From: Croceitalea marina
GTDB taxonomy: Bacteria; Bacteroidota; Bacteroidia; Flavobacteriales; Flavobacteriaceae
Assembly (NCBI RefSeq): GCF_042684265.1
Contig: NZ_JBHULB010000007.1
Coordinates: 558,001-622,000 of the forward strand
Length of the DNA: 64,000 bases
Direction of reading: 5' to 3'
Shown here one piece after another: positions 43,817 to 52,637 of this stretch. How positions within the stretch are numbered: position 1 is the stretch's first letter; every line of letters begins with the position of its first letter. The position numbers and the translations under genes are program-made. A model generated the notes under the pieces. The model had not been told where the DNA came from. It did not search any database and worked only from the letters and a program-made list of their open reading frames with translations.

Positions 43817-45445
43817 TTATAATCCCCATAGCTTAAAAGGATTATTGGTGTCGGACTCTGATTTGGTCACAATTTTATCGGCAACCACTTTATAGGTTGG
43901 GTCTTCCATAAGGTTGACCTCTATAATGTCTTCCGCATTTTTTAACAAACGCACACAGTCTTTACTCAAATGCCTTAAATGCACTTTTTTACCTGCATTT
44001 GCATAACGCTCGGTAATTTTATTTAAAGCTTCAATACCCGACATATCAGCTACACGGCTTTCTTGGAAATCAATAATAACCTCATCGGGGTCGTTTTGAA
44101 TATCGAACTTTTCGGCAAATAAGGTGGTCGAACCAAAGAATAAAGGGCCGTAGATTTCATAATGTTTTATACCATCTTCATCGACATGTTTTCTGGCACG
44201 AATGCGTTTTGCATTCTCCCATGAATAAGCCAATGCCGAAATGATAACCCCCAATAATACCGCAACCGCAAGGTTATGGGTAATTGCCGTAATTAAAGTG
44301 ACCAAAATCATAACAATAACATCAGAATTGGGCATTTTACGAAAGGTCTTAAAACTCGCCCATTCAAAAGTTCCGATGGCCACCATAAACATTAAGCCTA
44401 CCAATGCCGCCATAGGTAAGCGCTCAATAAGGCTACTGCCAAACATAATAAATACCAAAAGCATTACTGCAGCGGTTATACCCGATAGTCTTGCCCGCGC
44501 ACCAGAAGAGGTATTGATCAAACTCTGCCCAATCATGGCACAACCGCCCATACCGGATAAAAATCCTGAGAGTATGTTTGCCGTTCCTTGGGCAACACAC
44601 TCTTTATTACCTCGGCCTCGTGTTTCTGTAATCTCGTCTATAATATTTAAGGTCAGTAAACTTTCGATAAGACCAACACCAGCTACAATACCGGCATAGG
44701 GCAAAATAATCATAAAAGTCTCCCAAGTAAATGGTATTTGAGGGATAGAAAGTGGAGGAAATCCGCCTTTTATAGTCTCTCCTTCACGCATCGTATCTGC
44801 AACGGTAAGCGTGTCTACACCAAAACCCAAAACTATTGCCGAAACAATAACAATGGCCACTAACGAAGATGGTACTGCTTTTGTCAGTTTTGGTAAACCC
44901 CAAATAATTAACATGGTCAATAGGGTTAAGCCAAGCATAATATATAACGAAGAACCTGATAGCAGTTCGTCTGTTCCTTTTTGATAAAAATTAGGAAACT
45001 GGGCCATAAAGATGATAATGGCCAATCCGTTTACAAATCCGAACATCACGGGATGCGGTACTAAACGAATAAACTTACCTAATCGAAGTATTCCAGCAAG
45101 AATCTGAAATGCTCCCGCAATAATAACGGTAGCAAAAACGTAGTTTAGAATCGTTTCTGGTTCAATACCCGGAAACGTATTTTTAAGCTCTAGTATTAAG
45201 CCCACAAAAATTACGGCTACCGCCCCTGTTGCACCAGATATCATTCCTGGCCGCCCCCCCAAAATCGAGGTCACCAACGCCAAAATAAAAGCGGCATAAA
45301 GTCCTGTTAATGGAGAAAATCCAGGAATAAGTGCAAAAGCAATAGCTTCTGGAACTAGAGCCAGTGCAACTGTTAGTCCTGAAAGGATTTCAGTCTTGTA
45401 ATCTACTTTTTGTTTAAAGTCAAAAAGATTGAGGTACTTTTTCAT
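43817..45445 (-). CDS. SulP-family anion transporter with STAS domain
   Basis: A 542-residue inner-membrane protein with about ten to twelve helices (including PEAIAFALIPGFSPLTGLYA, the SulP signature region) and a C-terminal STAS domain (IIDFQESRVADMSGIEALNK). Members carry sulfate, bicarbonate or other anions, often Na+-coupled; without a neighbouring carbonic anhydrase or sulfate gene the substrate is open. The gene is monocistronic. Confidence 0.93.
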   Translation of the reverse strand: MKKYLNLFDFKQKVDYKTEILSGLTVALALVPEAIAFALIPGFSPLTGLYAAFILALVTSILGGRPGMISGATGAVAVIFVGLILELKNTFPGIEPETILNYVFATVIIAGAFQILAGILRLGKFIRLVPHPVMFGFVNGLAIIIFMAQFPNFYQKGTDELLSGSSLYIMLGLTLLTMLIIWGLPKLTKAVPSSLVAIVIVSAIVLGFGVDTLTVADTMREGETIKGGFPPLSIPQIPFTWETFMIILPYAGIVAGVGLIESLLTLNIIDEITETRGRGNKECVAQGTANILSGFLSGMGGCAMIGQSLINTSSGARARLSGITAAVMLLVFIMFGSSLIERLPMAALVGLMFMVAIGTFEWASFKTFRKMPNSDVIVMILVTLITAITHNLAVAVLLGVIISALAYSWENAKRIRARKHVDEDGIKHYEIYGPLFFGSTTLFAEKFDIQNDPDEVIIDFQESRVADMSGIEALNKITERYANAGKKVHLRHLSKDCVRLLKNAEDIIEVNLMEDPTYKVVADKIVTKSESDTNNPFKLWGL

Positions 45446-45553
45446 GGGTACTGTTTGAAGCGCGCAAAAATACCATTATTTTAAAGAATAGTCTTAAGCC
45501 CCTTATTTTGCATACGACCTTAACTTATTACCATATTCATTCTTTAAGACTAA

Positions 45554-46000
45554 TTAATTTGCCCAATAATCAACAACAAAAACTTTTTCCACATAAGGTC
45601 CCAAACTTGCAACAAACTCTTGGTGCTTTGGATGTGGGGTATAAATACTGTCCCTATCTTTTTCAGACCTAAATGTGAGTAAATAACAATGGGTAAATCC
45701 TTGGTGAAAATCCTCTGGACTATCGTTTAAACCCCATTCAAAATCCCGAATAACAGAGATGTGATTAGAAAGGTCATTAAAACTTTTGTTCAGTTTTTCC
45801 ACTTGTTCCTCGCTAGCATCATCATTAAATTTAAAAATAACTACGTGTCTTAATAGTTTTTCATCTTTCATTGGTTCTGTTTTTGCTTCCTCTTTTTTAT
45901 TTTCTAATTCGGTTTTTGTTTCTTTCTCTGAATTCCCCGCACAAGAACCCACCATTAAATAAAGTAGAGCAGGTATTAAAATTTTAAGTTTTCGCATCAT
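45554..46000 (-). CDS. Dabb-domain lipoprotein
   Basis: A 148-residue lipoprotein (lipobox MVGSC, Cys20; ATG at 46000 or 45997) with an acidic, Lys/Glu-rich linker and a stress-response A/B-barrel (Dabb) domain, RHVVIFKFNDDASEEQVEKL to VVDYWAN. Dabb domains are dimeric and of varied use. It is the last gene of the minus-strand unit PhyH, symporter, SDR, Dabb. Confidence 0.85.
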   Translation of the reverse strand: MMRKLKILIPALLYLMVGSCAGNSEKETKTELENKKEEAKTEPMKDEKLLRHVVIFKFNDDASEEQVEKLNKSFNDLSNHISVIRDFEWGLNDSPEDFHQGFTHCYLLTFRSEKDRDSIYTPHPKHQEFVASLGPYVEKVFVVDYWAN

Positions 46001-46025
46001 ATTGGTTTTAAGTGTTTGAGTGTTT

Positions 46026-46820
46026 TTATATTAAGCCTCCTGTACTTCCTCCATCTATTTTTATTACCGAACCGTTGGTGGCAGAAGCCAAAGGGCTGCA
46101 GTAATAAGTTATGGTGTTTGCAACCTCATCAACATTTGCAAATCTTTGTAAAAGTGACGAGGTTCTTTCATTTTTAAAAAACTCTGCTTCAACAGTTTCT
46201 TTAGATTTTCCTTTTTTATCAGCTTCATCTTTTAAAAAATTTTCTGCTCCTTTAGATAAAGTGGAGCCAGGCAGAATCGTATTTACAGTAACCCCACTAG
46301 CTTTTGTTAACTGCGCTAAACCTTTTGAAACAGTAATCATTCCTGATTTGGTCATGCTATATGCCAGCATATCTGGAGGTGCTAATTCTGCACATTCGCT
46401 AGATATAAATAATATTCTTCCCCAGTTTTTCTCCAACATTTTAGGTAAAAAATATCTGGAAAGTCGAACGCCACTCATAACATTTATGTTAAACTGTCGT
46501 TGCCAGAAGGAATCATCCATTTCAAAAAAAGATGCTGCTTTATAGATACCAACATTATTAATCAAAATATCTATATCGCCAATTGCGTTACAGAGATTTT
46601 GCACTTCATCTTCATATTCAAAATTGGCAGGTATGCCATAGATTTTGCTCTGTGTAAACTCTACACTAAGGTTACTTACTGCTTTATCAATTGATGCTTT
46701 GGTTCTACCATTTAAAATAACTTCCGCTCCTTCCCTAAGTAAAGATTTTGCTGTTGCAAAGCCTATTCCCGCTGTGGAACCTGAAATAAAAGCTGTCTTA
46801 TTTTTTAATTTTAAATCCAT
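46026..46820 (-). CDS. Short-chain dehydrogenase/reductase (SDR)
   Basis: A 264-residue Rossmann enzyme with the cofactor motif SGSTAGIGFA, the NNVG motif (INNVGIYKA), catalytic Ser (FISSECAE), and the Tyr/Lys pair in YSMTKS. An NAD(P)H-linked alcohol or ketone oxidoreductase. It starts 1 nt after the symporter stop codon and so belongs to the same operon as PhyH and the symporter; it could oxidise the hydroxylated product. Confidence 0.92.
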   Translation of the reverse strand: MDLKLKNKTAFISGSTAGIGFATAKSLLREGAEVILNGRTKASIDKAVSNLSVEFTQSKIYGIPANFEYEDEVQNLCNAIGDIDILINNVGIYKAASFFEMDDSFWQRQFNINVMSGVRLSRYFLPKMLEKNWGRILFISSECAELAPPDMLAYSMTKSGMITVSKGLAQLTKASGVTVNTILPGSTLSKGAENFLKDEADKKGKSKETVEAEFFKNERTSSLLQRFANVDEVANTITYYCSPLASATNGSVIKIDGGSTGGLI

Positions 46821-46821
46821 T

Positions 46822-48498
46822 TTAACCTGCCAAACCTATTGGACTGAATAGTGCCCATAAAGCGAGTACAAAGACAACAAGCAATACCGTAAGTGTTGCA
46901 TCTTTTGACCACTGAATATTTTTTATTTCGATATTTTTTTGAAACGTAACCAAAGTTAGCTGCGCTTCAGATTTTGATTCTCCAAACCTACTTACAAACG
47001 CTAGAATTACCGCGCACAATAAAAATAAAAAGAGGGCAAAATGTAAAAAGTTGATTTCTAAAAAATAGTAAAGTATTGTTCCTTTCTCAACAACTAACGA
47101 TCCTTCCTTGCTCATGAATTCAGTAACCAACCTGAATATTCCAATGATAAATCCAGACCATAAAGCCACAATTGCTCCCTTGGCATTAATCCATTTATAA
47201 AACAATCCAAATAAAAAAACTGCAGCAATTGGAGGAGATATGTAAGCCTGTACGCTCTGTAAGTAATGAAATATTCCCCCATCCATCAAACTCCTCATAA
47301 AAGGAATCCACCCCAAACTAACAATTACCAGTACAATTGTCGCTATTTGACCAAAACGAACTAAGCTCTTATCAGTTGCATTTGGTTTATACTGTTTGTA
47401 GAAATCAATTGTCAACAATGTAGAACTTGAGTTAAATGCCGATGACAGCGAACTCATTAAAGCCGCTAATAACCCAGCAATAGCCAACCCTTTTAAGCCT
47501 ATTGGAAGAAAACTATTTATCATTGCAGGTAAAGCTTGATCGGCGTTTTCTAAGACAAAATTAATTTCCCCCTTTTGCAAGAGAGCATAAGCAATGACTC
47601 CTGGAATAAAGAATATAAAAACTGGCAATAATTTTAAATAACCTGCAAAAAGTGCTCCTTTACGGGCATTAGAAATATCTTTTGCCGATAAGGTACGTTG
47701 AACAATATACTGGTCTGTACACCAATACCAAACCCCCAAAATTGGAGCTCCAAACAACATCCCGGTCCAAGGGTATTCAGAATCCGACATCGGTCGCCAT
47801 AGGTTAAAAAACCTTTCTGTAGGTGGATTACCGTCAGTTTTAGAAGCTAATTCCAAGGTTGCTACCATTCCATCCCATCCTCCCAATTGATATAGGCCAA
47901 AACCTGTTACCGCTATAGCACCAACTAAAAGTATGACTGCTTGCACCATATCCGTATAGATAACAGCTTTTAAGCCTCCTAAAACAGTGTAGAAGCCTGT
48001 GGCAATTACTGTAATAATAGCGCCTGTCCAAAAAGGAACTCCAATAGTTTCAAAAACCAATGCTCCAGCGAAAATTATTAAAGAAATTTTAGTGATGACA
48101 TAAGCCAAAATGGAGACCACAGACAAATAATTACGGCAAGCTTTCGAATATCTTTTCTCTAAAAATTCTGGCATCGTATATACTCCTGTTCTTAGATAAA
48201 AAGGAACAAAAACCCAACCCAAAAGAATAAGTACCAAAGAAGCTATTATCTCAAAATTCGCCATTGGCATATTAGCTCTAGCTCCTGCCCCAGAAACCCC
48301 CAATATTATTTCAGAACCGATGTTGGATGCAAATAAAGAAGCTCCTACTACAAGCCAACCTTGATTTTTACCAGCCAAAAAATAATCTGAAGCTGTTCCC
48401 GTTTTATTGCTTTTTGAAGCCCATTGGGCTATCCATAAGATAATTGCAAAATAGAAAAGGATAATACCGATATCCCAAAAGCTCATAGTAGTTGTCAT
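46822..48498 (-). CDS. SGLT-type sodium/solute symporter
   Basis: A 558-residue membrane protein of the SSS family with about 13-14 helices. The SGLT-type segments are clear: FLAGKNQGWLVVGASLFASN near helix 1-2, and the Tyr/Gln-rich YWCTDQYIVQR motif. It should take up a small polar organic solute with Na+. Sugar or polyol is likely from the SGLT resemblance. The start ATG is preceded by 28 nt after PhyH's stop. Confidence 0.93.
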   Translation of the reverse strand: MTTTMSFWDIGIILFYFAIILWIAQWASKSNKTGTASDYFLAGKNQGWLVVGASLFASNIGSEIILGVSGAGARANMPMANFEIIASLVLILLGWVFVPFYLRTGVYTMPEFLEKRYSKACRNYLSVVSILAYVITKISLIIFAGALVFETIGVPFWTGAIITVIATGFYTVLGGLKAVIYTDMVQAVILLVGAIAVTGFGLYQLGGWDGMVATLELASKTDGNPPTERFFNLWRPMSDSEYPWTGMLFGAPILGVWYWCTDQYIVQRTLSAKDISNARKGALFAGYLKLLPVFIFFIPGVIAYALLQKGEINFVLENADQALPAMINSFLPIGLKGLAIAGLLAALMSSLSSAFNSSSTLLTIDFYKQYKPNATDKSLVRFGQIATIVLVIVSLGWIPFMRSLMDGGIFHYLQSVQAYISPPIAAVFLFGLFYKWINAKGAIVALWSGFIIGIFRLVTEFMSKEGSLVVEKGTILYYFLEINFLHFALFLFLLCAVILAFVSRFGESKSEAQLTLVTFQKNIEIKNIQWSKDATLTVLLVVFVLALWALFSPIGLAG

Positions 48499-48526
48499 AA
48501 TAGTTTTTTGGTTTACAATTAGCGCC

Positions 48527-49498
48527 TTACCAATTTTTCAGACCTAACAATTTTTCGCCAAGGCTATTTAATTTTGCGGTATCATACTTGTCACGCTCCC
48601 AATTTCTCGGGTCTCCTGGAAAAGCATAGCCTTCTGGAGCAATTCTTTTTTTCCAAGAATTAATACGCCAATTGCGTAACGCCTCATTGTCTTCTTCCGC
48701 AGGCATCATTGAAATATATTGAGCAATACGCACTTTATCCTTTGATTTGTTAGGTCTAATACCGTGGGGCTCTGTGCTATTAAAAATCAACAAATCTCCA
48801 GCATTCATTTTAACCTTTACAATCTTATTTTCTATACCATCCAAACTTGGTTGAAAATGATTTCGGTCTTCAGGTTGTGTCAACTTCCAGGTATCATAAT
48901 TTCTATATAGCCATGGGATACATTGAAAACCTCCCATATCCTCATCTGTCTGATCGGCCAGTGCGAGAACACCTTGAACGTTTTGTGGTCTGGTCTCAGG
49001 GTCGTAATCCCAATGGATAAATCCTTTTTTGTTGTCTCCAGGCCGTTGCGGAAAATTTAAGTTTGCTCGATCAATAGTGACCCATAGTTTTTCAGTACCC
49101 CAAATATCTGCAAATGCATCATATACCCTTTGAGTCTGCCTATTGTTCCATAAATATTGATGATTGTATACCTCTACCATTCCTGTTCCCGTTAACTCCT
49201 TCATTTGCATTTCTGCTCGAGGTGGTGCGTACCAAGTGCTAGGATCATTAGGGTCTTTCTCGTCAAATTCCCAAAGAAAATCTGCAGTTGCCTGTGCTTG
49301 TTCTTTAGATACCGCATTTTTAATTACGATATATCCGTTATGAATCCAAAAACTCCAATCCTCTTCAGAGAGGACTCTTAATGCTTCTTTATTAAAGCGT
49401 TTATTTAAACTTTTTTTACTAGTCGTGGCCGTAGAAGGATTTCCGGGAATCTCTTTATGCCCCTTATTTGCCATTTCTAATTTTTCAGCATTCTTCAT
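48527..49498 (-). CDS. Phytanoyl-CoA dioxygenase-family Fe(II)/2-oxoglutarate hydroxylase
   Basis: A 323-residue cytoplasmic enzyme. The iron triad appears as HWD in FIHWDYDPETR and the distal His in NSTEPHGIRPNKS, with the 2-oxoglutarate-binding Arg shortly after. PhyH enzymes hydroxylate acyl-CoAs, ectoine, sugars or other small molecules; the ectoine hydroxylase motifs are absent. It is the first gene of the four-gene unit and diverges from an AraC regulator, so its substrate is probably the inducer or a compound derived from it. Confidence 0.92.
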   Translation of the reverse strand: MKNAEKLEMANKGHKEIPGNPSTATTSKKSLNKRFNKEALRVLSEEDWSFWIHNGYIVIKNAVSKEQAQATADFLWEFDEKDPNDPSTWYAPPRAEMQMKELTGTGMVEVYNHQYLWNNRQTQRVYDAFADIWGTEKLWVTIDRANLNFPQRPGDNKKGFIHWDYDPETRPQNVQGVLALADQTDEDMGGFQCIPWLYRNYDTWKLTQPEDRNHFQPSLDGIENKIVKVKMNAGDLLIFNSTEPHGIRPNKSKDKVRIAQYISMMPAEEDNEALRNWRINSWKKRIAPEGYAFPGDPRNWERDKYDTAKLNSLGEKLLGLKNW

Positions 49499-49523
49499 AG
49501 TCGTAAGTTTTGTTTTACTGGTT

Positions 49524-49531
49524 CAAATGTA
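49524..49531 (-). promoter_or_regulatory. Candidate -7 box for the PhyH-symporter operon
   Basis: On the minus strand this reads TACATTTG, a TAnnTTTG match about 26 nt before the PhyH start codon, in the 153-nt gap that also holds the AraC gene's promoter. No good -33 element was found. Confidence 0.4.
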
Positions 49532-49651
49532 GTAGAGTGACCATTACACTTTGGTGCCAATATTGACATAAATTTGTACTATTTTAACTTTTTGAATATC
49601 ATTACTTATTTTTAATGACAATTTTGTGCTATTTCTAATAAAAAGGCATTT

Positions 49652-50545
49652 ATGAAAATTCAATTGGAAACCATCTCTCCAGATGCTAAAAGTCCCTTCA
49701 GACTTTTGCATAATCCTAAATTGAATCATTTATTTTATTGGCATTTTCACCCAGAGCTTGAGCTTGTTTATATTGAAGGAGCTAGTGCAAAAAGACATGT
49801 AGGAAATCACATATCAGAATACAGCGAAAGTGACCTAGTCTTAATCGGCGCCAATATACCACACCTCAACTTTGATCACGGAGTAACAACGACCTATCGC
49901 AAAGAAGTTCTTCACTTTAAATCTAATTTTAGGGATAAGATACTAGACAGTTTGCCTGAGTTGCACCAAATTGATAGGCTACTGGAACTGTCGAAGTATG
50001 GAATTGCATTCTTTGGAACCACTAAAAAGGAGGTGGGGAAACTCATGAAAACCTTGCACTACCTTGAGCCTTTTGATTACTTTATGACCATTATGAATCT
50101 TTTAAAATTATTAGCCGGCAGCAACGAATTTGAATTGTTGCATAAAACCCCATTTGTTAATAAGTATAGTAGCAAAGAACAAGAAAGAATCCGTAAAATC
50201 TATGGTTTTATTGACGAACAATACCAGTCTAAAATCTCACTTGAAGAAGTGGCTTCGCTATGTAATTTGACCAAGCCCGCTTTCTGTCGATATTTTAAAA
50301 AAGCTACCGGAAGTACATTTATTGCGTTTTTAAATCAATATCGCATAAGCCAGGCAAAGCGATTACTTTTAAAAGGTAAAAATGTGACCGAAGCATGTTT
50401 TGAATGTGGTTTTGAAAGCCTTTCGTATTTTAATCGAAGTTTCAAAAAAGTCACGGGTGAGAATCCATCAGAATTTAGAAAAACTTATTTAAAAAAAGAA
50501 CCGCCCCGAGTCTTAGACACTTCGGAGCGGTTCCTAACTAAATAA
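49652..50545 (+). CDS. AraC-family transcriptional regulator
   Basis: A 297-residue regulator with an N-terminal cupin sensing domain (HFHPELELVYIEGASAK and LIGANIPHLNFD) and a C-terminal pair of helix-turn-helix motifs (SLEEVASLCNLTKPAFCRYF, then GFESLSYFNRSFKKVTGENP). It is divergent from the PhyH operon with a 153-nt shared promoter region and is probably that operon's activator. Its last codons overlap a terminator that serves the opposite strand. Confidence 0.94.
   Translation: MKIQLETISPDAKSPFRLLHNPKLNHLFYWHFHPELELVYIEGASAKRHVGNHISEYSESDLVLIGANIPHLNFDHGVTTTYRKEVLHFKSNFRDKILDSLPELHQIDRLLELSKYGIAFFGTTKKEVGKLMKTLHYLEPFDYFMTIMNLLKLLAGSNEFELLHKTPFVNKYSSKEQERIRKIYGFIDEQYQSKISLEEVASLCNLTKPAFCRYFKKATGSTFIAFLNQYRISQAKRLLLKGKNVTEACFECGFESLSYFNRSFKKVTGENPSEFRKTYLKKEPPRVLDTSERFLTK
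50498..50533 (-). terminator. Terminator of the lipoprotein gene, embedded in the AraC gene end
   Basis: A GAACCGC/GCGGTTC stem plus inner CCGAG/TTCGG pairs, followed on the minus strand by seven T. It lies about 57 nt past the stop codon of the minus-strand lipoprotein gene and inside the last codons of the AraC gene. The 17-base motif CTAAATAACCAACCAAA sits beside it at 50538-50554. Confidence 0.8.
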
Positions 50546-50590
50546 CCAACCAAAAAACTTGTTCTAATAGTCGTAGACTATTTATATTCC

Positions 50591-51508
50591 TTACATTTTA
50601 CGTTTTCGCGTTACATTCATCTTTTTATTTGAAGATTTTACACGCTTTTTACCTGTCTTACTATCTGATTTTAAGAACTGTATAAACCCTCTGCCTCCAA
50701 ATTCATAAACCGTTTCACTGGCAACGTGGTACAGTTCTATTGTACTATCATCAATAACGTACAACTCAAAATAATCATTGCCCAAAAAGTCATAATCGAG
50801 TGTTAAAGTTTTTAAAGTTTCATCATTGGTATCAAACACTTCATAGTCTCCCTCATAATCCCACTGAAGATTCTGTAAGGGAGTATTAGATGCGTCTATT
50901 GAAGATCTAAAATACCCTCCATTATCTGAAAAGAACTGCAAGTAATTTTCAGCATCAAATTCATTTATTGCACCAACTTCACTTGTAAAAGTTTTCTCCC
51001 ATGCGCCATATTCTTGCAGAAACAAGTTTATATTTTCATAAAACACCCTGTCGTAATCAAAATTATTACGTCGATACCCGTTTAAAAAGTACGATGTATT
51101 AGAGCGTGCATCATAAAGTTCTAAAGTCGAATTGTTTACGGCAAAAACCTCTAGCGCCCATAAACCATCTACATCATGGTCAATATCTACCACTCCGCTT
51201 AATGTTGAATATGAACCAACATCAATACCAAGCCCATTACCGGTCTTGCCTATACCAACAATATTATTATTTGCATAAACGATGCCCCTATCAAAAGAAA
51301 TGGTGAATGCACGTTGCAAAAATGGTACTTCTCCATTGCCCTCGGTTGCATTAATATCTACATACCATAAGTCATAAGACTGCAATGCCTGATCTGTATT
51401 AAAAGCAGATTCTACAATTATAGTATCATCTAAAATAACTTCTGTATAGCAAGAGCTTGCCATAAGTCCGATCCCTAATAATCCGAATAGTAGTTTTTTT
51501 GTTCCCAT
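50591..51508 (-). CDS. Lipoprotein of unknown function
   Basis: A 305-residue lipoprotein with lipobox MASSC (Cys20). The mature protein is mostly beta-rich, with repeated Asp/Tyr/Asn-rich segments (YDLWYVDINATEG, LTLDYDFLGNDYFELYV) and a basic tail ending KKMNVTRKRKM. I do not recognise a family. It is monocistronic with a 3' untranslated region running into the AraC gene. Confidence 0.75.
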   Translation of the reverse strand: MGTKKLLFGLLGIGLMASSCYTEVILDDTIIVESAFNTDQALQSYDLWYVDINATEGNGEVPFLQRAFTISFDRGIVYANNNIVGIGKTGNGLGIDVGSYSTLSGVVDIDHDVDGLWALEVFAVNNSTLELYDARSNTSYFLNGYRRNNFDYDRVFYENINLFLQEYGAWEKTFTSEVGAINEFDAENYLQFFSDNGGYFRSSIDASNTPLQNLQWDYEGDYEVFDTNDETLKTLTLDYDFLGNDYFELYVIDDSTIELYHVASETVYEFGGRGFIQFLKSDSKTGKKRVKSSNKKMNVTRKRKM

Positions 51509-51647
51509 ATCTTTTGGTTTTAATGATTTGATAATACAATTTCAAGCATCATGCCAAAAAATATAACTATTTGAAAATCAATGTTTAATATGAATTCTTT
51601 TTGATTTACCTACCTTTAACTCTTTAATCGATGTTAATACATTCCAT

Positions 51648-52637
51648 TTGAAGATTACAGTTTTAGGGGGTGGTAGCTGGGCCACAGCTATCGTAAAAAT
51701 GTTAACGGAAAATTCTGATGATGTGCTTTGGTATATGCGAAGTGTCTATGCTATAGCACATATCAGAAAAGAGGGGCATAACCCCAATTATTTAAGTTCT
51801 GTGGAACTACACAACGAAAGAATTACGCTGACCGATGTAATAGATGAAGCGGTGTCAGCTTCAGAAGTACTTGTTTTTGCCATTCCATCCGCGTTTTTAG
51901 AGACGGAACTGAAAAAACTGACCGTATCTCTCGAGAATAAAATTGTTTTCTCGGCTATTAAGGGAATAGTTCCGGAAACCGGATTAATTGTTGGAGAGCA
52001 CTTTCATGACCACTATAATATTCCTTTTGAAAATATTGGTGTCATTACCGGGCCCTGCCATGCAGAAGAAGTAGCCCTAGAACGTTTGTCTTATCTTACA
52101 ATCGCCAGTGCCGATGAAAAAAAAGCAAAACTGCTCGCCTCTCATTTGCAAAGCCATTATATAAAGACCAAAATATCAGACGACATTATTGGTACCGAAT
52201 ATGCCGCCATGCTAAAAAATATCTATGCAATTGCAGCTGGTATTGCCCATGGCTTAGGCTATGGAGACAATTTTCAAAGTGTTTTGATGAGCAATGCAAT
52301 TCGTGAAATGAAACATTTCATTGACCGTGTGCATAAAATGAAACGAAACATTAATAATTCTGCATATCTAGGAGATTTATTGGTTACCGGATATTCCACT
52401 TTTAGCCGTAATCGTATGTTCGGTAATATGATCGGCAAAGGCTATACTGTAAAAAGTGCCCAAATGGAAATGAATATGGTTGCCGAAGGGTACTACGCTA
52501 GCAAAAGTGCGCATCTACTTAATCAAAAGCACAAGAAAAAAAGTAAAACTCCTATTATTAATGCGGTTTACGATATTCTGTATGAAAATAAAGACGCAAA
52601 AAAAACCTTTAAAAAACTAACCGATAAAATTGATTAA
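51648..52637 (+). CDS. gpsA: Glycerol-3-phosphate dehydrogenase [NAD(P)+]
   Basis: A 329-residue Rossmann enzyme making sn-glycerol 3-phosphate for phospholipid synthesis. It starts at TTG 51648 (MKITVLGGGSWATAIVKML); no in-frame ATG exists upstream, and the family start fits exactly here. Motifs: GGGSWATA, GPCHAEEVALE, the catalytic Lys in EYAAMLKNIYAI, and GDLLVTGYS. A six-codon ATG frame, 51631-51651, ends in a TGA overlapping the TTG, which may help the weak start. The stop overlaps that of glpD in a shared TTAA. Confidence 0.95.
   Translation: MKITVLGGGSWATAIVKMLTENSDDVLWYMRSVYAIAHIRKEGHNPNYLSSVELHNERITLTDVIDEAVSASEVLVFAIPSAFLETELKKLTVSLENKIVFSAIKGIVPETGLIVGEHFHDHYNIPFENIGVITGPCHAEEVALERLSYLTIASADEKKAKLLASHLQSHYIKTKISDDIIGTEYAAMLKNIYAIAAGIAHGLGYGDNFQSVLMSNAIREMKHFIDRVHKMKRNINNSAYLGDLLVTGYSTFSRNRMFGNMIGKGYTVKSAQMEMNMVAEGYYASKSAHLLNQKHKKKSKTPIINAVYDILYENKDAKKTFKKLTDKID

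Noticed and set aside
44241..44699. 152-codon open frame on the plus strand
   Set aside because: It lies wholly inside the SulP gene on the other strand, has a low-complexity hydrophobic composition, and shows no domain.
46111..46545. 144-codon frame antisense to the SDR gene
   Set aside because: Shadow of a gene with complete catalytic motifs.
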